64,000 nucleotides of DNA, taken from NCBI GenBank assembly GCA_035626515.1, contig DASPNM010000026.1:1-64000 (forward strand), given 5' to 3'. Within the stretch, counting starts at the first letter, position 1; each line of letters opens with the position of its first letter. The position numbers and the translations under genes were made by a program. The DNA is from DASPNM01 sp035626515. GTDB lineage: Bacteria > Bacteroidota > Bacteroidia > Chitinophagales > Chitinophagaceae. Below, piece after piece: positions 24,216 through 33,408 of the stretch. The notes below the pieces were generated by a model. That model saw only the letters and a list, made by a program, of their open reading frames with translations. It was not told the DNA's origin and made no database searches.

Positions 24216-24638
24216 TCAGTCTTCCTTCACTTTCCGCTCCCCGGTCTCCCCATCGATCTTGATTTTTTTGTCCCCGTCCTTGATCTTGATATCCCCGTCA
24301 TCATCCACCTTTTTCTTGTAATCGTCATCCTTCACTTTGATCTCCCCGTCGTCGTACTTCACCTTATACTCATCGTCGTCAACAAACCAGTACGTATTAT
24401 CTTTTTTCACCACCCGACCGTTGACCTTTGCCCCGGTGCGGCCGTAGATCGTATCATTGGTGCGGGTGTCGACGTAGAGATAGACCGGCTTGCGGGTCTC
24501 TGCGTTTATCCAGGCGCCGGTTGAGTCTTTTTCGACATCGATCGTTTCCCCGGTGCGCAGGTCAACATAACGTCCCTTTTGGTCAGAGCATCCGGACAGA
24601 ATTGCTGCAAGCAGGGCCATCGCCAAAATGTTTTTCAT
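24216..24638 (-). CDS. Lipoprotein with an alternating Asp/Lys-rich C-terminal half
   Basis: This 140-residue protein has a lipoprotein signal (LLAAILSGCSDQ). Residues ~20-80 form a non-repetitive region with repeated turns (GRYVDLRTGETIDV, YLYVDTRTNDTIYG). From about residue 90 onward the sequence alternates charged pairs (YDDGEIKVKDDDYKKK, DGDIKIKDGDKKIKIDGE), giving strand-like VK/IK steps broken by DDG. The length and spacing suggest a surface or periplasmic beta-solenoid-like or ion-binding region; no family is recognised. The upstream 230-bp gap to the DsbA-like gene contains no gene I can see. Confidence 0.75.
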   Translation of the reverse strand: MKNILAMALLAAILSGCSDQKGRYVDLRTGETIDVEKDSTGAWINAETRKPVYLYVDTRTNDTIYGRTGAKVNGRVVKKDNTYWFVDDDEYKVKYDDGEIKVKDDDYKKKVDDDGDIKIKDGDKKIKIDGETGERKVKED

Positions 24639-24702
24639 ATCAGAATTTTGGCGATACCATTCAATTCTGGGGCCAATCGGAAAGAATTTTTGGATTTAGC
24701 GG

Positions 24703-27339
24703 TCAGCGCACTCTTTCACCACGATTTTTTTGCGCGGCCGCCGTCCCATTTTCATTTCGAAATACGACAGTATTATCGAACACGTCTACCAAAACCGGGC
24801 GCGTTTTATCTATATCCCCCGCCAGTAACCTGCGCGAAAGTTGGTTGACGAGCTCCTTTTGGATCAACCGCTTCAGGGGGCGGGCGCCAAACTGTGGATC
24901 AAATCCCTGTTCCGCCAGGTATTCCAAAGTGTAGTCGCTGAACTGTAGATCAATGCCGCTCTGCGCAAGCAGCTGCCTCAGCTGATTCAGCTGGATGCGG
25001 ACGATGTTCATGATCTCTTTTTTCATCAACGGCTTGAACATAATGATCTCGTCTACCCGGTTGAGGAACTCGGGACGAATCGTCTGCCGCAGCAGGTTCA
25101 TTACTTCGGCGCGCGCTTTTTCGGTTACCTCATCCACATTTTTCTCGTTCACATTTTCGAAAGCGTCCTGGATCAGGTGGCTGCCGATGTTGCTCGTCAT
25201 GATGATGATCGTGTTTTTGAAATTCACCACGCGTCCCTTGTTGTCGGTAAGGCGTCCGTCGTCGAGCACCTGCAGCAGCACGTTCCAGACGTCGGGATGC
25301 GCCTTTTCGATCTCATCGAGCAGCACCACGCTGTAGGGCTTACGGCGAACCGCTTCGGTAAGCTGGCCGCCTTCGTCGTATCCGACATAGCCGGGGGGAG
25401 CCCCCACAAGTCGGGAGACCGTATGTTTCTCCTGGTATTCGCTCATGTCGATCCGGGTCATCATGCTGTCGTCGTCAAAGAGAAACTCGGCGAGCGTTTT
25501 CGCTAACTCCGTCTTTCCCACTCCTGTGGTCCCGAGGAAAATGAACGAACCGATCGGCTTTTTCGGATCCTGCAGTCCGGCGCGGCTGCGGCGAATGGCG
25601 TCTGCTACCGCTGTGATCGCTTCATCCTGCCCCACTACGCGTTCGTGGAGCCGCTCTTCCAGGTGCAACAATTTTTCACGCTCGCTCTGGAGCATACGGG
25701 TAACCGGGATGCCTGTCGCCTTCGCCACGTTCTCCGCAATATCTTCTGCATCTACTTCCTCTTTCAGCAAGCGCTTTTCACTGATGGCAAGCAATTGCTC
25801 ATTCAGTCCCCCGATAAGCTTTTCCTGCTCCTTGATCTTTCCATAACGGATCTCGGCCACCTGCCCGTAGTCTCCTTCGCGCTCGGCACGTTCAGCCCGC
25901 TGTTTGAGGTTTTCGATCTCCGCCTTAGCGGTTTGTATTCTTTCAACCAGGTCCTTTTCCTCCTTCCATTTGGCGGTCAGCGTATCTCGCTGAACGGACA
26001 GATTCGCAATTTCGGTATTCAGTTCCCTGAGCTTTGCCTCATCGTTTTCGCGCTTGATCGCTTCCCGCTCGATTTCGAGCTGGCGAATCTGCCGTTCCAG
26101 TGAATCCAGCTCCTCGGGCATGGAGTTCATCTCAAGCCTCAGCTTGGCGGCGCTCTCGTCAATCAGGTCGATCGCCTTGTCGGGGAGGAAACGATCCGTG
26201 ATGTAGCGGTGCGAAAGTTCCACCGCAGCGATGATCGCTTCGTCCCTGATCCGCACATGGTGATGTGTTTCGTAGCGGTCTTTCAGGCCGCGTAAGATAG
26301 AGATTGCGTCCTCCACGGTCGGCTCGTCGATCATCACTTTTTGAAAACGGCGCTCCAGGGCCTTGTCCTTTTCAAAATATTTCTGGTATTCGTTCAGCGT
26401 GGTGGCGCCGATCGCGCGGAGCTCCCCGCGCGCGAGTGCCGGCTTGAGAATGTTGGCAGCGTCCATCGAGCCTTCTCCGCCCCCGGCCCCCACGAGCGTA
26501 TGGATCTCGTCGATAAAAAGAATGATCTGCCCCTCGCTGGAAGTAACTTCCTTTACCACTGCTTTCAGCCTTTCTTCGAATTCACCCTTGTATTTCGCGC
26601 CGGCGATCAGCAATCCCATGTCCAGCCCGTAGATCGTTTTTGTCTTCAGGTTTTCGGGTACGTCGCCGTTTACAATGCGGTGCGCGATGCCTTCAGCAAT
26701 GGCGGTTTTACCCACGCCGGGCTCACCCACAAGAATCGGGTTGTTTTTCGTGCGCCGCGAAAGGATGTGCATGGTCCTGCGAATTTCTTCATCGCGTCCG
26801 ATCACAGGATCCAGCTTTCCCTGCCGCGCAAGCTCGTTCAGGTTGTTCGCGTATTTGTTCAGCGCGTTGAATTCCTGGCTCTGCGTCTGCGAAGTGACCG
26901 TGCTGCCGCGCCGTAGTTCACGAATGGCAGTAACCAAACCTTTCTCACTGAGGCCCGCGTCCTTCAGCAGTTTTGCCACTTCTTCATTTCCCTGCACAAT
27001 CGCAAGCAGCAGGTGTTCAGGCGTCACGAACTCATCTCCAAACTGCTTCAGCGAAGCTCCGGCGCGGAGGACTACATTGTTGGCCTCGCGGCTGATGGAC
27101 TGCGCCGGTTCGCCGGAACTGCGGGGGAGCCGTCGCAACAGCTCCTCCAGCCGGTTTTCCAGCAGGTTCAGCGTGACGTTATTCTTCTTGAGAAGATATT
27201 GCACCGGCGAATCCTCCTGGTCCAGCAACGCCTTCAGCAAATGTTCCGTCTCAATGACCGGGTTCTGTGCATTGAATGCGATTTGCTGCGCCTGCTGGAA
27301 AGCCTCGGCCGCCTTTATGGTAAAATTGTTAAGATTCAT
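24703..27339 (-). CDS. clpB: ATP-dependent disaggregase ClpB
   Basis: ClpB is a cytosolic AAA+ chaperone that, with DnaK, extracts polypeptides from aggregates. The 878 residues follow the usual order: N-domain (1-145), first AAA+ with Walker A GEPGVGKTA, a coiled-coil middle domain (about 410-525, rich in Glu/Lys/Arg), and second AAA+ with Walker A GTTGVGKTE and IDMSEYQEKHTVSRL. The start is the ATG at 27339 (MNLNNFTIKAAEAFQQAQ); the frame extends 11 more codons. I see no CIRCE or other heat-shock operator in the 188 bp to queG. Confidence 0.97.
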   Translation of the reverse strand: MNLNNFTIKAAEAFQQAQQIAFNAQNPVIETEHLLKALLDQEDSPVQYLLKKNNVTLNLLENRLEELLRRLPRSSGEPAQSISREANNVVLRAGASLKQFGDEFVTPEHLLLAIVQGNEEVAKLLKDAGLSEKGLVTAIRELRRGSTVTSQTQSQEFNALNKYANNLNELARQGKLDPVIGRDEEIRRTMHILSRRTKNNPILVGEPGVGKTAIAEGIAHRIVNGDVPENLKTKTIYGLDMGLLIAGAKYKGEFEERLKAVVKEVTSSEGQIILFIDEIHTLVGAGGGEGSMDAANILKPALARGELRAIGATTLNEYQKYFEKDKALERRFQKVMIDEPTVEDAISILRGLKDRYETHHHVRIRDEAIIAAVELSHRYITDRFLPDKAIDLIDESAAKLRLEMNSMPEELDSLERQIRQLEIEREAIKRENDEAKLRELNTEIANLSVQRDTLTAKWKEEKDLVERIQTAKAEIENLKQRAERAEREGDYGQVAEIRYGKIKEQEKLIGGLNEQLLAISEKRLLKEEVDAEDIAENVAKATGIPVTRMLQSEREKLLHLEERLHERVVGQDEAITAVADAIRRSRAGLQDPKKPIGSFIFLGTTGVGKTELAKTLAEFLFDDDSMMTRIDMSEYQEKHTVSRLVGAPPGYVGYDEGGQLTEAVRRKPYSVVLLDEIEKAHPDVWNVLLQVLDDGRLTDNKGRVVNFKNTIIIMTSNIGSHLIQDAFENVNEKNVDEVTEKARAEVMNLLRQTIRPEFLNRVDEIIMFKPLMKKEIMNIVRIQLNQLRQLLAQSGIDLQFSDYTLEYLAEQGFDPQFGARPLKRLIQKELVNQLSRRLLAGDIDKTRPVLVDVFDNTVVFRNENGTAAAQKNRGERVR

Positions 27340-27527
27340 TTTCCTTTGTTTTCGGTCGCTTACAGTCTGCAAAACACAATCCAGGCCAAATTACAGGGCA
27401 GTCTGTCATAAACCGGAAATCGTTTCTGACTGAAATGCAGACGCTTAAACGCAGTCCTGTTATTCTTGCAGCGAACCCCGAAAATCATCGAAACAGCCTG
27501 GAAAAGGCGGATTTTTGCAAACAAACC

Positions 27528-28457
27528 GTGTCTGTCCTAAAACATACTGCATTCATTAAATCAGAAGCGCACCGCCTTGGGTTCGACTATTGCGGTGTCG
27601 CGCGCGCCGAACGCCTCGAAGATGACGCGCGTCGGCTCGAAGCCTGGTTGAAGAGGGGAATGCAGGGAAAGATGCAGTACATGGAGAATCATTTCGACCT
27701 GCGAATCGACCCATCCCGCCTGGTGCCGGGCGCCCGCTCGGTGATCACATTGTTGAAGAATTATTTCCCCGGCGAACATCAATCGCCAGCCGCGCCAAAG
27801 ATTTCCGCCTATGCATTTGGAAAAGACTATCACCGGGTGATCAAATCAAAGCTGAAAGAGCTCCTCGCGTCCGCACAACAGGAGATCGGAGCAATCCACG
27901 GCCGCGGCTTTGTCGACAGTGCGCCGGTGCTGGAGCGAAGCTGGGCGCAACGCAGCGGCCTCGGGTGGGTAGGTAAAAATGGAAACCTGATTCACAAAAA
28001 TTCGGGCTCGTTCCTCTTTATCGCAACACTGATCACCGACCTGGAGCTGCAATACGACGATCCGTTCGCGGGCGACTACTGCGGCACGTGCACCCGTTGC
28101 ATTGACGCCTGTCCAACGAATGCAATTCTTCCGGGGAACACGGTGGATGGAAGCAAGTGCATCTCCTATTTCACGATCGAGCTCCGCGATGCGCTTATTC
28201 CTGAAGAAATGAAAGGGAAATTCGGCAACTGGATCTTCGGCTGCGACATTTGCCAGGACGTATGCCCCTGGAACCGTTTCAGCAGCCCTCACGTTGAAAC
28301 GGACTTCCGCGCCATCCCTGAAATTCTGAACCTCAGCACCGCCGAATGGGAGGCAATGTCGGAGGAAACTTTCAAAACCCTGTTCCGTGACTCCCCGTTG
28401 CAGCGAGCGGGCTTCGCCGGCCTGCAGCGAAACCTGAAATTTGTTTCCGGCGGCTGA
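27528..28457 (+). CDS. queG: Epoxyqueuosine reductase
   Basis: QueG carries out the last step of queuosine tRNA modification, reducing epoxyqueuosine with a cobalamin and two 4Fe-4S clusters. CGTCTRCIDACPTNAI and CDICQDVCPWN supply the cluster cysteines, and VDSAPVLERSWAQRSGLGWVG is the cobalamin/substrate region. I prefer the GTG at 27528, which gives 309 residues and an N-terminus like homologues (a few residues before FIKSEAHRLGFDYCG). The ATG at 27435 would add 31 residues of poor quality. A -7-like GATTTTTG (27510-27517) lies 10 nt before the GTG. Its stop abuts the convergent gene's stop. Confidence 0.93.
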   Translation: MSVLKHTAFIKSEAHRLGFDYCGVARAERLEDDARRLEAWLKRGMQGKMQYMENHFDLRIDPSRLVPGARSVITLLKNYFPGEHQSPAAPKISAYAFGKDYHRVIKSKLKELLASAQQEIGAIHGRGFVDSAPVLERSWAQRSGLGWVGKNGNLIHKNSGSFLFIATLITDLELQYDDPFAGDYCGTCTRCIDACPTNAILPGNTVDGSKCISYFTIELRDALIPEEMKGKFGNWIFGCDICQDVCPWNRFSSPHVETDFRAIPEILNLSTAEWEAMSEETFKTLFRDSPLQRAGFAGLQRNLKFVSGG

Positions 28458-29318
28458 TCAGAAATCATTCTTGCTGCGGATCCAGTTCAGCAGGCGGACA
28501 AATTCTCCCCACACAACTTTCGCGTCCGGAAATTTGTAAAATTGATCGAAAAGTTTCTTCGTCGTCGCGAGGTTGCGGCCAAACGTATAATGGTAAACCG
28601 CGAGGTTCAGCGCAAACGCTTTTCGCAGCCCGTCGTCCTGGTCGAAGTCTTCACGCAGCGGTTGATACGGTTTTTCGGAAAGTTTAGCGAGGTTGTCGCG
28701 GATCCGGCTCCGGAGCTCCGGATCGGAAGGCACCACCTGCACCTTTCCTTTATGGTACCGAAGGCGAATGCTGGTGACCGCGATGGGTGCCGGCTCGCTG
28801 GTATCCGCGTATGCGCACGCATAGCAGGTAAAGAAATAGCCGTAGGATTCATAAAAATCAAACGCGAGCGTGCCGTCTTCAGTCATGCACGCATTGCCCG
28901 CAAACGTTTTGAAAACGTACTGGTACTTATTCGGAGCCACCGGTCGGTAAACGAAAACTTCGTCGCAGCAGTGCATCCCACCGGTGAAATGCGAAATCAC
29001 AAGCTCCTTCTTACCGTCGCCGTCGAGGTCCTTGAGCATGTGGTCCGGTGCCATGGCAAGCGTGTTCAGAAAAGTTTTAAGTGAAATGGTCTTTTTCGAT
29101 TTGGTGACGAGATAGGTGCGTGCAGGATTCGTCACCTTTTCATTCGTCTCAAAAAAATCATCCATGCAATAGGTCTCGGTCCAGGTGGTGTCGTCGTCTA
29201 CTACCACTGTGGTGTCTTTGAAAACGGTGACCTTTCGATGAAAGCTCGTATCCTGGGAAACGACGGAAGTTGAGAAAAATAACAAGAATATGCCTGTGAG
29301 GAAGAAAAACTTGACCAT
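28458..29318 (-). CDS. Secreted cysteine-containing protein with one FG-GAP-like calcium loop
   Basis: This 286-residue protein has a signal peptide (FFFLTGIFLLFFSTSVVSQ). DLDGDGKKELVIS (about residue 97) is the calcium-binding loop of an FG-GAP/VCBS repeat, but only one copy is present. At least seven cysteines follow in the exported part (YCMDDF, HCCDEVF, NACMTEDG, FFTCYACAYA), suggesting disulfides. The C-terminal third is helical. The family is unknown to me. It probably acts in the periplasm or on the surface. No functional partner is evident next to it. Confidence 0.82.
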   Translation of the reverse strand: MVKFFFLTGIFLLFFSTSVVSQDTSFHRKVTVFKDTTVVVDDDTTWTETYCMDDFFETNEKVTNPARTYLVTKSKKTISLKTFLNTLAMAPDHMLKDLDGDGKKELVISHFTGGMHCCDEVFVYRPVAPNKYQYVFKTFAGNACMTEDGTLAFDFYESYGYFFTCYACAYADTSEPAPIAVTSIRLRYHKGKVQVVPSDPELRSRIRDNLAKLSEKPYQPLREDFDQDDGLRKAFALNLAVYHYTFGRNLATTKKLFDQFYKFPDAKVVWGEFVRLLNWIRSKNDF

Positions 29319-29394
29319 TTTGTGGTTTAGGGTTTAACGTGTAGGGTTCAGAAGTTGACAGATCAGCCGCATGACGGGTAACTACCGGCCCGGG

Positions 29395-29907
29395 TCATTC
29401 CACCCGGAAGCTCACCTGGCGATCGCCCCAGTTGAGGGTGACGAGTCCCACTTCACTGATCTGGAAATTAAGCTGCTCGGAAAAATCCACCGCTTTTGTT
29501 CCGGCCACCTGGATGCGCAGCGCATCTTCGGCATCCTTGTAGCCGAACGCGCCCCACTGCTTCCAGGTTTTATTGAAGATAAATGTCCATGTTTCTCCGT
29601 CAACAATACTGAACAGCGCGTACTTCCCGGCCGGCAGCAGCTTCCCTTCTACCTTAACATCCTTGTCCGTCTCAAATACTGTCGCCTCGTTGGCACCCGT
29701 GCGCCATACTTTGGCGGGCATCGGTTCCAGGTCCACGCCTATGGTTCTTCCTTTCACCGAGGGCTGGCTGTAATCGATCGAAACGGTGGCACCGGATGCC
29801 AGCGTCTGTTTTACCAGCGCCGGAGGGCTCGGGCGTTTCGACTTATCGGGCTGGCTGAATCCCTGCGTGGCAATCAGCAGGGCGATGCAGCAAATGAGCT
29901 GTTTCAT
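29395..29907 (-). CDS. DUF2911 secreted protein
   Basis: This 170-residue protein has a signal peptide (MKQLICCIALLIATQGFSQ) followed by a DUF2911 domain: VSIDYSQPSVKGRTIG, VWRTGANEATVFETDKDV and LPAGKYALFSIVDGETWT are the conserved segments. The family is common in Bacteroidota; its biochemical role is not established. The remaining 76-nt gap to the next gene downstream contains GGTTTAGGGTTTAACG, another low-complexity word stretch. A near -7 box (TACTTTG, one base short) lies upstream. Confidence 0.9.
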   Translation of the reverse strand: MKQLICCIALLIATQGFSQPDKSKRPSPPALVKQTLASGATVSIDYSQPSVKGRTIGVDLEPMPAKVWRTGANEATVFETDKDVKVEGKLLPAGKYALFSIVDGETWTFIFNKTWKQWGAFGYKDAEDALRIQVAGTKAVDFSEQLNFQISEVGLVTLNWGDRQVSFRVE

Positions 29908-29965
29908 GACTGAATATTTTCACTCAAAGTAGCAATAATCGGGGTTCCCTTCGCCACCGCATACA

Positions 29966-30409
29966 TTATTTTTCCAGCTGTGACTTCAAAGACGTCAGGC
30001 TTTCCTCCATTTGATGCCCGTAAGTTTTTTCAAAAAGCAGGCTCCTGAATTTTTCCCATGGATACCAGCGCAAACGGAAGTCCATGTACCATTGCAGGGT
30101 GATCGGTCCGCTGTTTTCTTCGCCGATAACCTGCCATCCGCTCACCACCCCCCGCGACCCGCGTACCGGGATCTCGGCAACATGCTCGTCGCGGTCGCGT
30201 CGCAGCCAGTGTATCGAACGGGAGGCATCGAGGCGATTCCAGGTGGCCCAGGCGGTGGGATCACCGATCCTTGCCCAGAGGCTGTCGCGGCTGGCCCGGA
30301 TCTCCGTTGCCTTCGAGATCCGCACCCGTGAAGGAATGAAAAGCGAAAACAAGGTGATCACCAAAAACAAAAAAACCGCGCTGAGAAGAGCAAGCTTTAT
30401 GAATTTCAT
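29966..30409 (-). CDS. Membrane-anchored SRPBCC (polyketide cyclase-like) protein
   Basis: This 147-residue protein has an N-terminal membrane helix (ALLSAVFLFLVITLFSLFI), then a START/SRPBCC-like fold: KATEIRASRDSLWARIGDPTA is the typical first strand and helix, and PITLQWYMDFRLRWYPWEKF a later strand. Such domains bind hydrophobic ligands. It starts 9 nt after the ABC permease stop, so it belongs to the sppA-permease transcript. The ligand is unknown. Confidence 0.82.
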   Translation of the reverse strand: MKFIKLALLSAVFLFLVITLFSLFIPSRVRISKATEIRASRDSLWARIGDPTAWATWNRLDASRSIHWLRRDRDEHVAEIPVRGSRGVVSGWQVIGEENSGPITLQWYMDFRLRWYPWEKFRSLLFEKTYGHQMEESLTSLKSQLEK

Positions 30410-30418
30410 TGGGCGAAG

Positions 30419-31591
30419 TTATTCCCAGCGGATGATCCGCATCAGAATGACATAAACGGCAAGGATCCATGCCGTCAGTATCCCGAGCTCCTTCCAGCAG
30501 TCAAGGATGGTGAGTCCTTCGAATGAAATCTTCCGGATGGCTGTGTTGAAATGAGTCAGCGGGAGCACATTGCAGAATGCCTGCAGCCATTTCGGAAATA
30601 CATCTGTCGGAAAAAAAGTTCCGGCGAGGAGCATTTGCGGAAAACCAAAAAGATTGATCAGCAGCGGAATTGCTGTATCTGTGCGGACAATGCTGCTGAA
30701 GACGAGTCCCACCCCCATCAAAAGGAAAAGCATCACCACGGTCATCAGCACGATTTCCAGCACGGTACGCACGCCGTGCTGCAGTGTGAAATCCATGAAA
30801 AAGTAACCCACGCCAACAAGTACCAGCACGCTGGTAAGCTGGAAGAAAAGTCGGCTGATCCCGATCCCCACCAAAATATTGATCCGCCGGACGGGGGAGG
30901 CGTAAAACCGTTTCAATACGAGCTGTTCCCTGAGCCCATAAAAGGTAAAGGCGATCCCGAATAAGGTGGAAAACAGGATTGAAAACCCAAGTTGCCCCGG
31001 AAGAATGAAGTCGATCTGCCGGTATTGCTTTACTGCATAAACCTGTGGGCTGATCTCAAATCGCTCCGCGCTAGTGCCTCTCTCGGCGCGGTCGATCTTC
31101 AACGCGAGGTTCTGCAAGGTCTGCAGAAACAAACCCAGGTTGTTGCCGCTGGCGGTAGTGGATCGGACGTCAATACGATACCGGTCGCCGTTTCCGGGAA
31201 GCCTTTGGATGAAGATCACTGCGGAAAGCCTGCCACGCTCCAGGTCGTTTCTCATGCCGGCGGTATCGCCGTACCGCATGACGCGCACGAAAGGACTCCG
31301 GCTAAGACTGTCCCAGATCACATTGCTCGTATCGGATCCGGGCGCCAGCGCGATCCGGTGGCGCACAAAACCTCCGCTTCCAAATGCTCCGAAGATGAGA
31401 ATGAAAATGATCGGGAAAAGGATGCTGAAAATAAGCGCGCTCGGATTGCTGAATATCGCCCGAAAGGAAGCGCGTGTTATGGCCCACAGGGCGCGCGCCT
31501 GGCTGTACTTTACGGAGGCTGTAGATTTTGCCGCTTTTTGCTTCAACGGATCCTGAATTGAAAGGGGAGCCGGGTTTGGGGACTGTTGCAC
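30419..31591 (-). CDS. ABC-2 type transporter permease
   Basis: This 390-residue protein has the ABC-2 layout: a cytoplasmic N-terminus, one membrane helix (about 47-65, NPSALIFSILFPIIFILIF), a ~150-residue extracytoplasmic domain, then five membrane helices from about residue 205, ending ILMRIIRWE. LPLTHFNTAIRKISFEG matches the conserved C-terminal region of the family. Its start overlaps the end of sppA by 49 nt in another frame. No ATP-binding subunit gene is adjacent, so the ATPase must be encoded elsewhere. The substrate is unknown. Confidence 0.9.
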   Translation of the reverse strand: MQQSPNPAPLSIQDPLKQKAAKSTASVKYSQARALWAITRASFRAIFSNPSALIFSILFPIIFILIFGAFGSGGFVRHRIALAPGSDTSNVIWDSLSRSPFVRVMRYGDTAGMRNDLERGRLSAVIFIQRLPGNGDRYRIDVRSTTASGNNLGLFLQTLQNLALKIDRAERGTSAERFEISPQVYAVKQYRQIDFILPGQLGFSILFSTLFGIAFTFYGLREQLVLKRFYASPVRRINILVGIGISRLFFQLTSVLVLVGVGYFFMDFTLQHGVRTVLEIVLMTVVMLFLLMGVGLVFSSIVRTDTAIPLLINLFGFPQMLLAGTFFPTDVFPKWLQAFCNVLPLTHFNTAIRKISFEGLTILDCWKELGILTAWILAVYVILMRIIRWE

Positions 31592-33297
31592 AGCTCACGG
31601 ATCGCACGCAGCTCCTCGAGCAACCGGTAATTTTCCTCACCGGCCTGTTCGCGGATCACTGTCCGTAGATCCAGCGGCGAAGCTTTTTTGAAAAGTTTAT
31701 CCAGGATATTTTCCCGCTCCGGCATCTCCCGCAGGTTCACCGAGCTGATCTTTCCCATTCGCGCCGCGCAGTCGATCGCCTCCTGCAATCCGCCGAAGCG
31801 GTCAATCAACCCGATTTCGCGCGCGCGGGTCCCCGTCCATACGCGGCCCTGCGCAATTGTTTCCACGTAGGCCGTGTCTTTCTTTCTTCCTTCGGCCACA
31901 CGTTGCCTGAATTGCGCATAGATCCGGTCAATCTCCTGCTGCACAAGTTGCTTCTCGCGCTCCGTCATTGCACGTGAAGGCGTCCCCACGTCAGCAAGCG
32001 GGCCGGTCTTCACTCCATCGAACGTTACGCCGAGCTTATTCCGGAAAAATTTTTCCATGTTGGGAATGATCCCGAAGACTCCGATCGAGCCGGTGAGTGT
32101 GGACGGGTCCGCGAAAATGCTGTCTGCAGCGCAGGCGATGTAATACCCGCCTGAAGCAGCTACGTCCCCAAAGCTGACGACCACCGGTTTCTCCTTTTGC
32201 GCGAGCGACAGCTCCCGCCAGATATTTTCGCTGGCGACCGAGCTGCCTCCTCCCGAATTGATGCGGAAGACGATCGCTTTTATGTTCTTGTCCATGCGTG
32301 CGCGACGGATCAGCGTCCGGTACTCGTCGGAACCGATCAGGCCTTCACGCCCCTTGCCATCCACAATGGTCCCCTCGGCGAAAATCAGGGCAAGGTTGCC
32401 GCCGGGAAAATCAATCTTTTTCGCAGCTTCCTTGTAGGTGGCTACCGAAATAAATTCCAGGCGCGAATCTTTCTGCAGTTCAAGCCGGGAGCGTATGATT
32501 TCCCGCACCTCATCGTCGTATTTAAGTCCATCTATGATCCGGTGCGCAACCGCGTCATCAGCGCTCAGCACGCTGCCTTCGACGGCCAGCCTGCGAAGGG
32601 CGGCCGTGTCGATCCGGCGGCGCGCCGACACTTTTTGCAGGAAATTATTGTACAGCTCGTTCAGCCACACCGTGGATTGCAGCCGGTTCTCCTCCGACAT
32701 GCGCTCTCCACGAAACGGCTCAGTGGCGCTCTTGAACTTGCCGGCGTAAAAGATCTGGGGCTCTATTTCCAACTTTTCGAGGGTGCCCTTCACAAATGCC
32801 AGCTCAAGGCTGAAGCCAAACCATTCCACAAAACCCTGCGGACTCACGAATATGCTGTCCGCCACGCTGGCCACTGCATAATCGCGTTGCGTCAGCAAAT
32901 TGCCGTGCGCAAAAACAAATTTTCCGGAAGATTTGAAATCTTCCAGCGCTTTCGCCAGTTCACTGGCGGCGGCAAAACCATTGGAGCCACTGCGTGTTAC
33001 CACATACACGCCGGCGATCTTCGTATCGCCGCGGGCACGACGCAGCAACCGCACCACATCGTAGAGGCCCGGAATATTTTCGTCCTCACCGCTCGTGAGC
33101 ATCGCAAAGGGATTATCCTGGGCCTGTTCCTTGTAATGGTGGCGGAGGTCCAGCACCAGCACCGATTTATCGGCGATGCGGGGACGGACTTTTTTTGTGA
33201 GGCCGCCCACGAACAGCACCATCACCAGGAGCATCAGCAGGCTGAACACGATCAGCGAAAGCAGTGAGGCAAAAAATGTCTTGAAAAAACTTCCCAT
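31543..33297 (-). CDS. sppA: Signal peptide peptidase SppA, 67-kDa type
   Basis: SppA is a membrane-bound serine protease that degrades cleaved signal peptides in the periplasm. The 584-residue length indicates the double-domain form. An N-terminal membrane helix (about 7-30) precedes the first domain, which supplies the general-base Lys in FYAGKFKSATEPF. The second domain supplies the nucleophilic Ser in DVAASGGYYIACAADSIFAD. TLTGSIGVFGIIPN follows, as usual. It overlaps the downstream ABC permease by 49 nt and probably heads a three-gene operon. A near-consensus -7 box (TATCTTTA) lies 26 nt upstream. Confidence 0.95.
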   Translation of the reverse strand: MGSFFKTFFASLLSLIVFSLLMLLVMVLFVGGLTKKVRPRIADKSVLVLDLRHHYKEQAQDNPFAMLTSGEDENIPGLYDVVRLLRRARGDTKIAGVYVVTRSGSNGFAAASELAKALEDFKSSGKFVFAHGNLLTQRDYAVASVADSIFVSPQGFVEWFGFSLELAFVKGTLEKLEIEPQIFYAGKFKSATEPFRGERMSEENRLQSTVWLNELYNNFLQKVSARRRIDTAALRRLAVEGSVLSADDAVAHRIIDGLKYDDEVREIIRSRLELQKDSRLEFISVATYKEAAKKIDFPGGNLALIFAEGTIVDGKGREGLIGSDEYRTLIRRARMDKNIKAIVFRINSGGGSSVASENIWRELSLAQKEKPVVVSFGDVAASGGYYIACAADSIFADPSTLTGSIGVFGIIPNMEKFFRNKLGVTFDGVKTGPLADVGTPSRAMTEREKQLVQQEIDRIYAQFRQRVAEGRKKDTAYVETIAQGRVWTGTRAREIGLIDRFGGLQEAIDCAARMGKISSVNLREMPERENILDKLFKKASPLDLRTVIREQAGEENYRLLEELRAIRELCNSPQTRLPFQFRIR

Positions 33298-33408
33298 AAG
33301 CGAGGCTTATCAGGTGAGGGGCTAAAGATACTTGAAGCGGCGAATATCCGTCCGAAGCCGTAAAGACGGAATTAAAAAAAAGAGATCTTTGAAGCGATTG
33401 ATATCCGG

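Noticed and set aside
32197..33267. 356-codon plus-strand open frame
   Set aside because: Antisense to sppA, whose catalytic Lys and Ser segments are intact.
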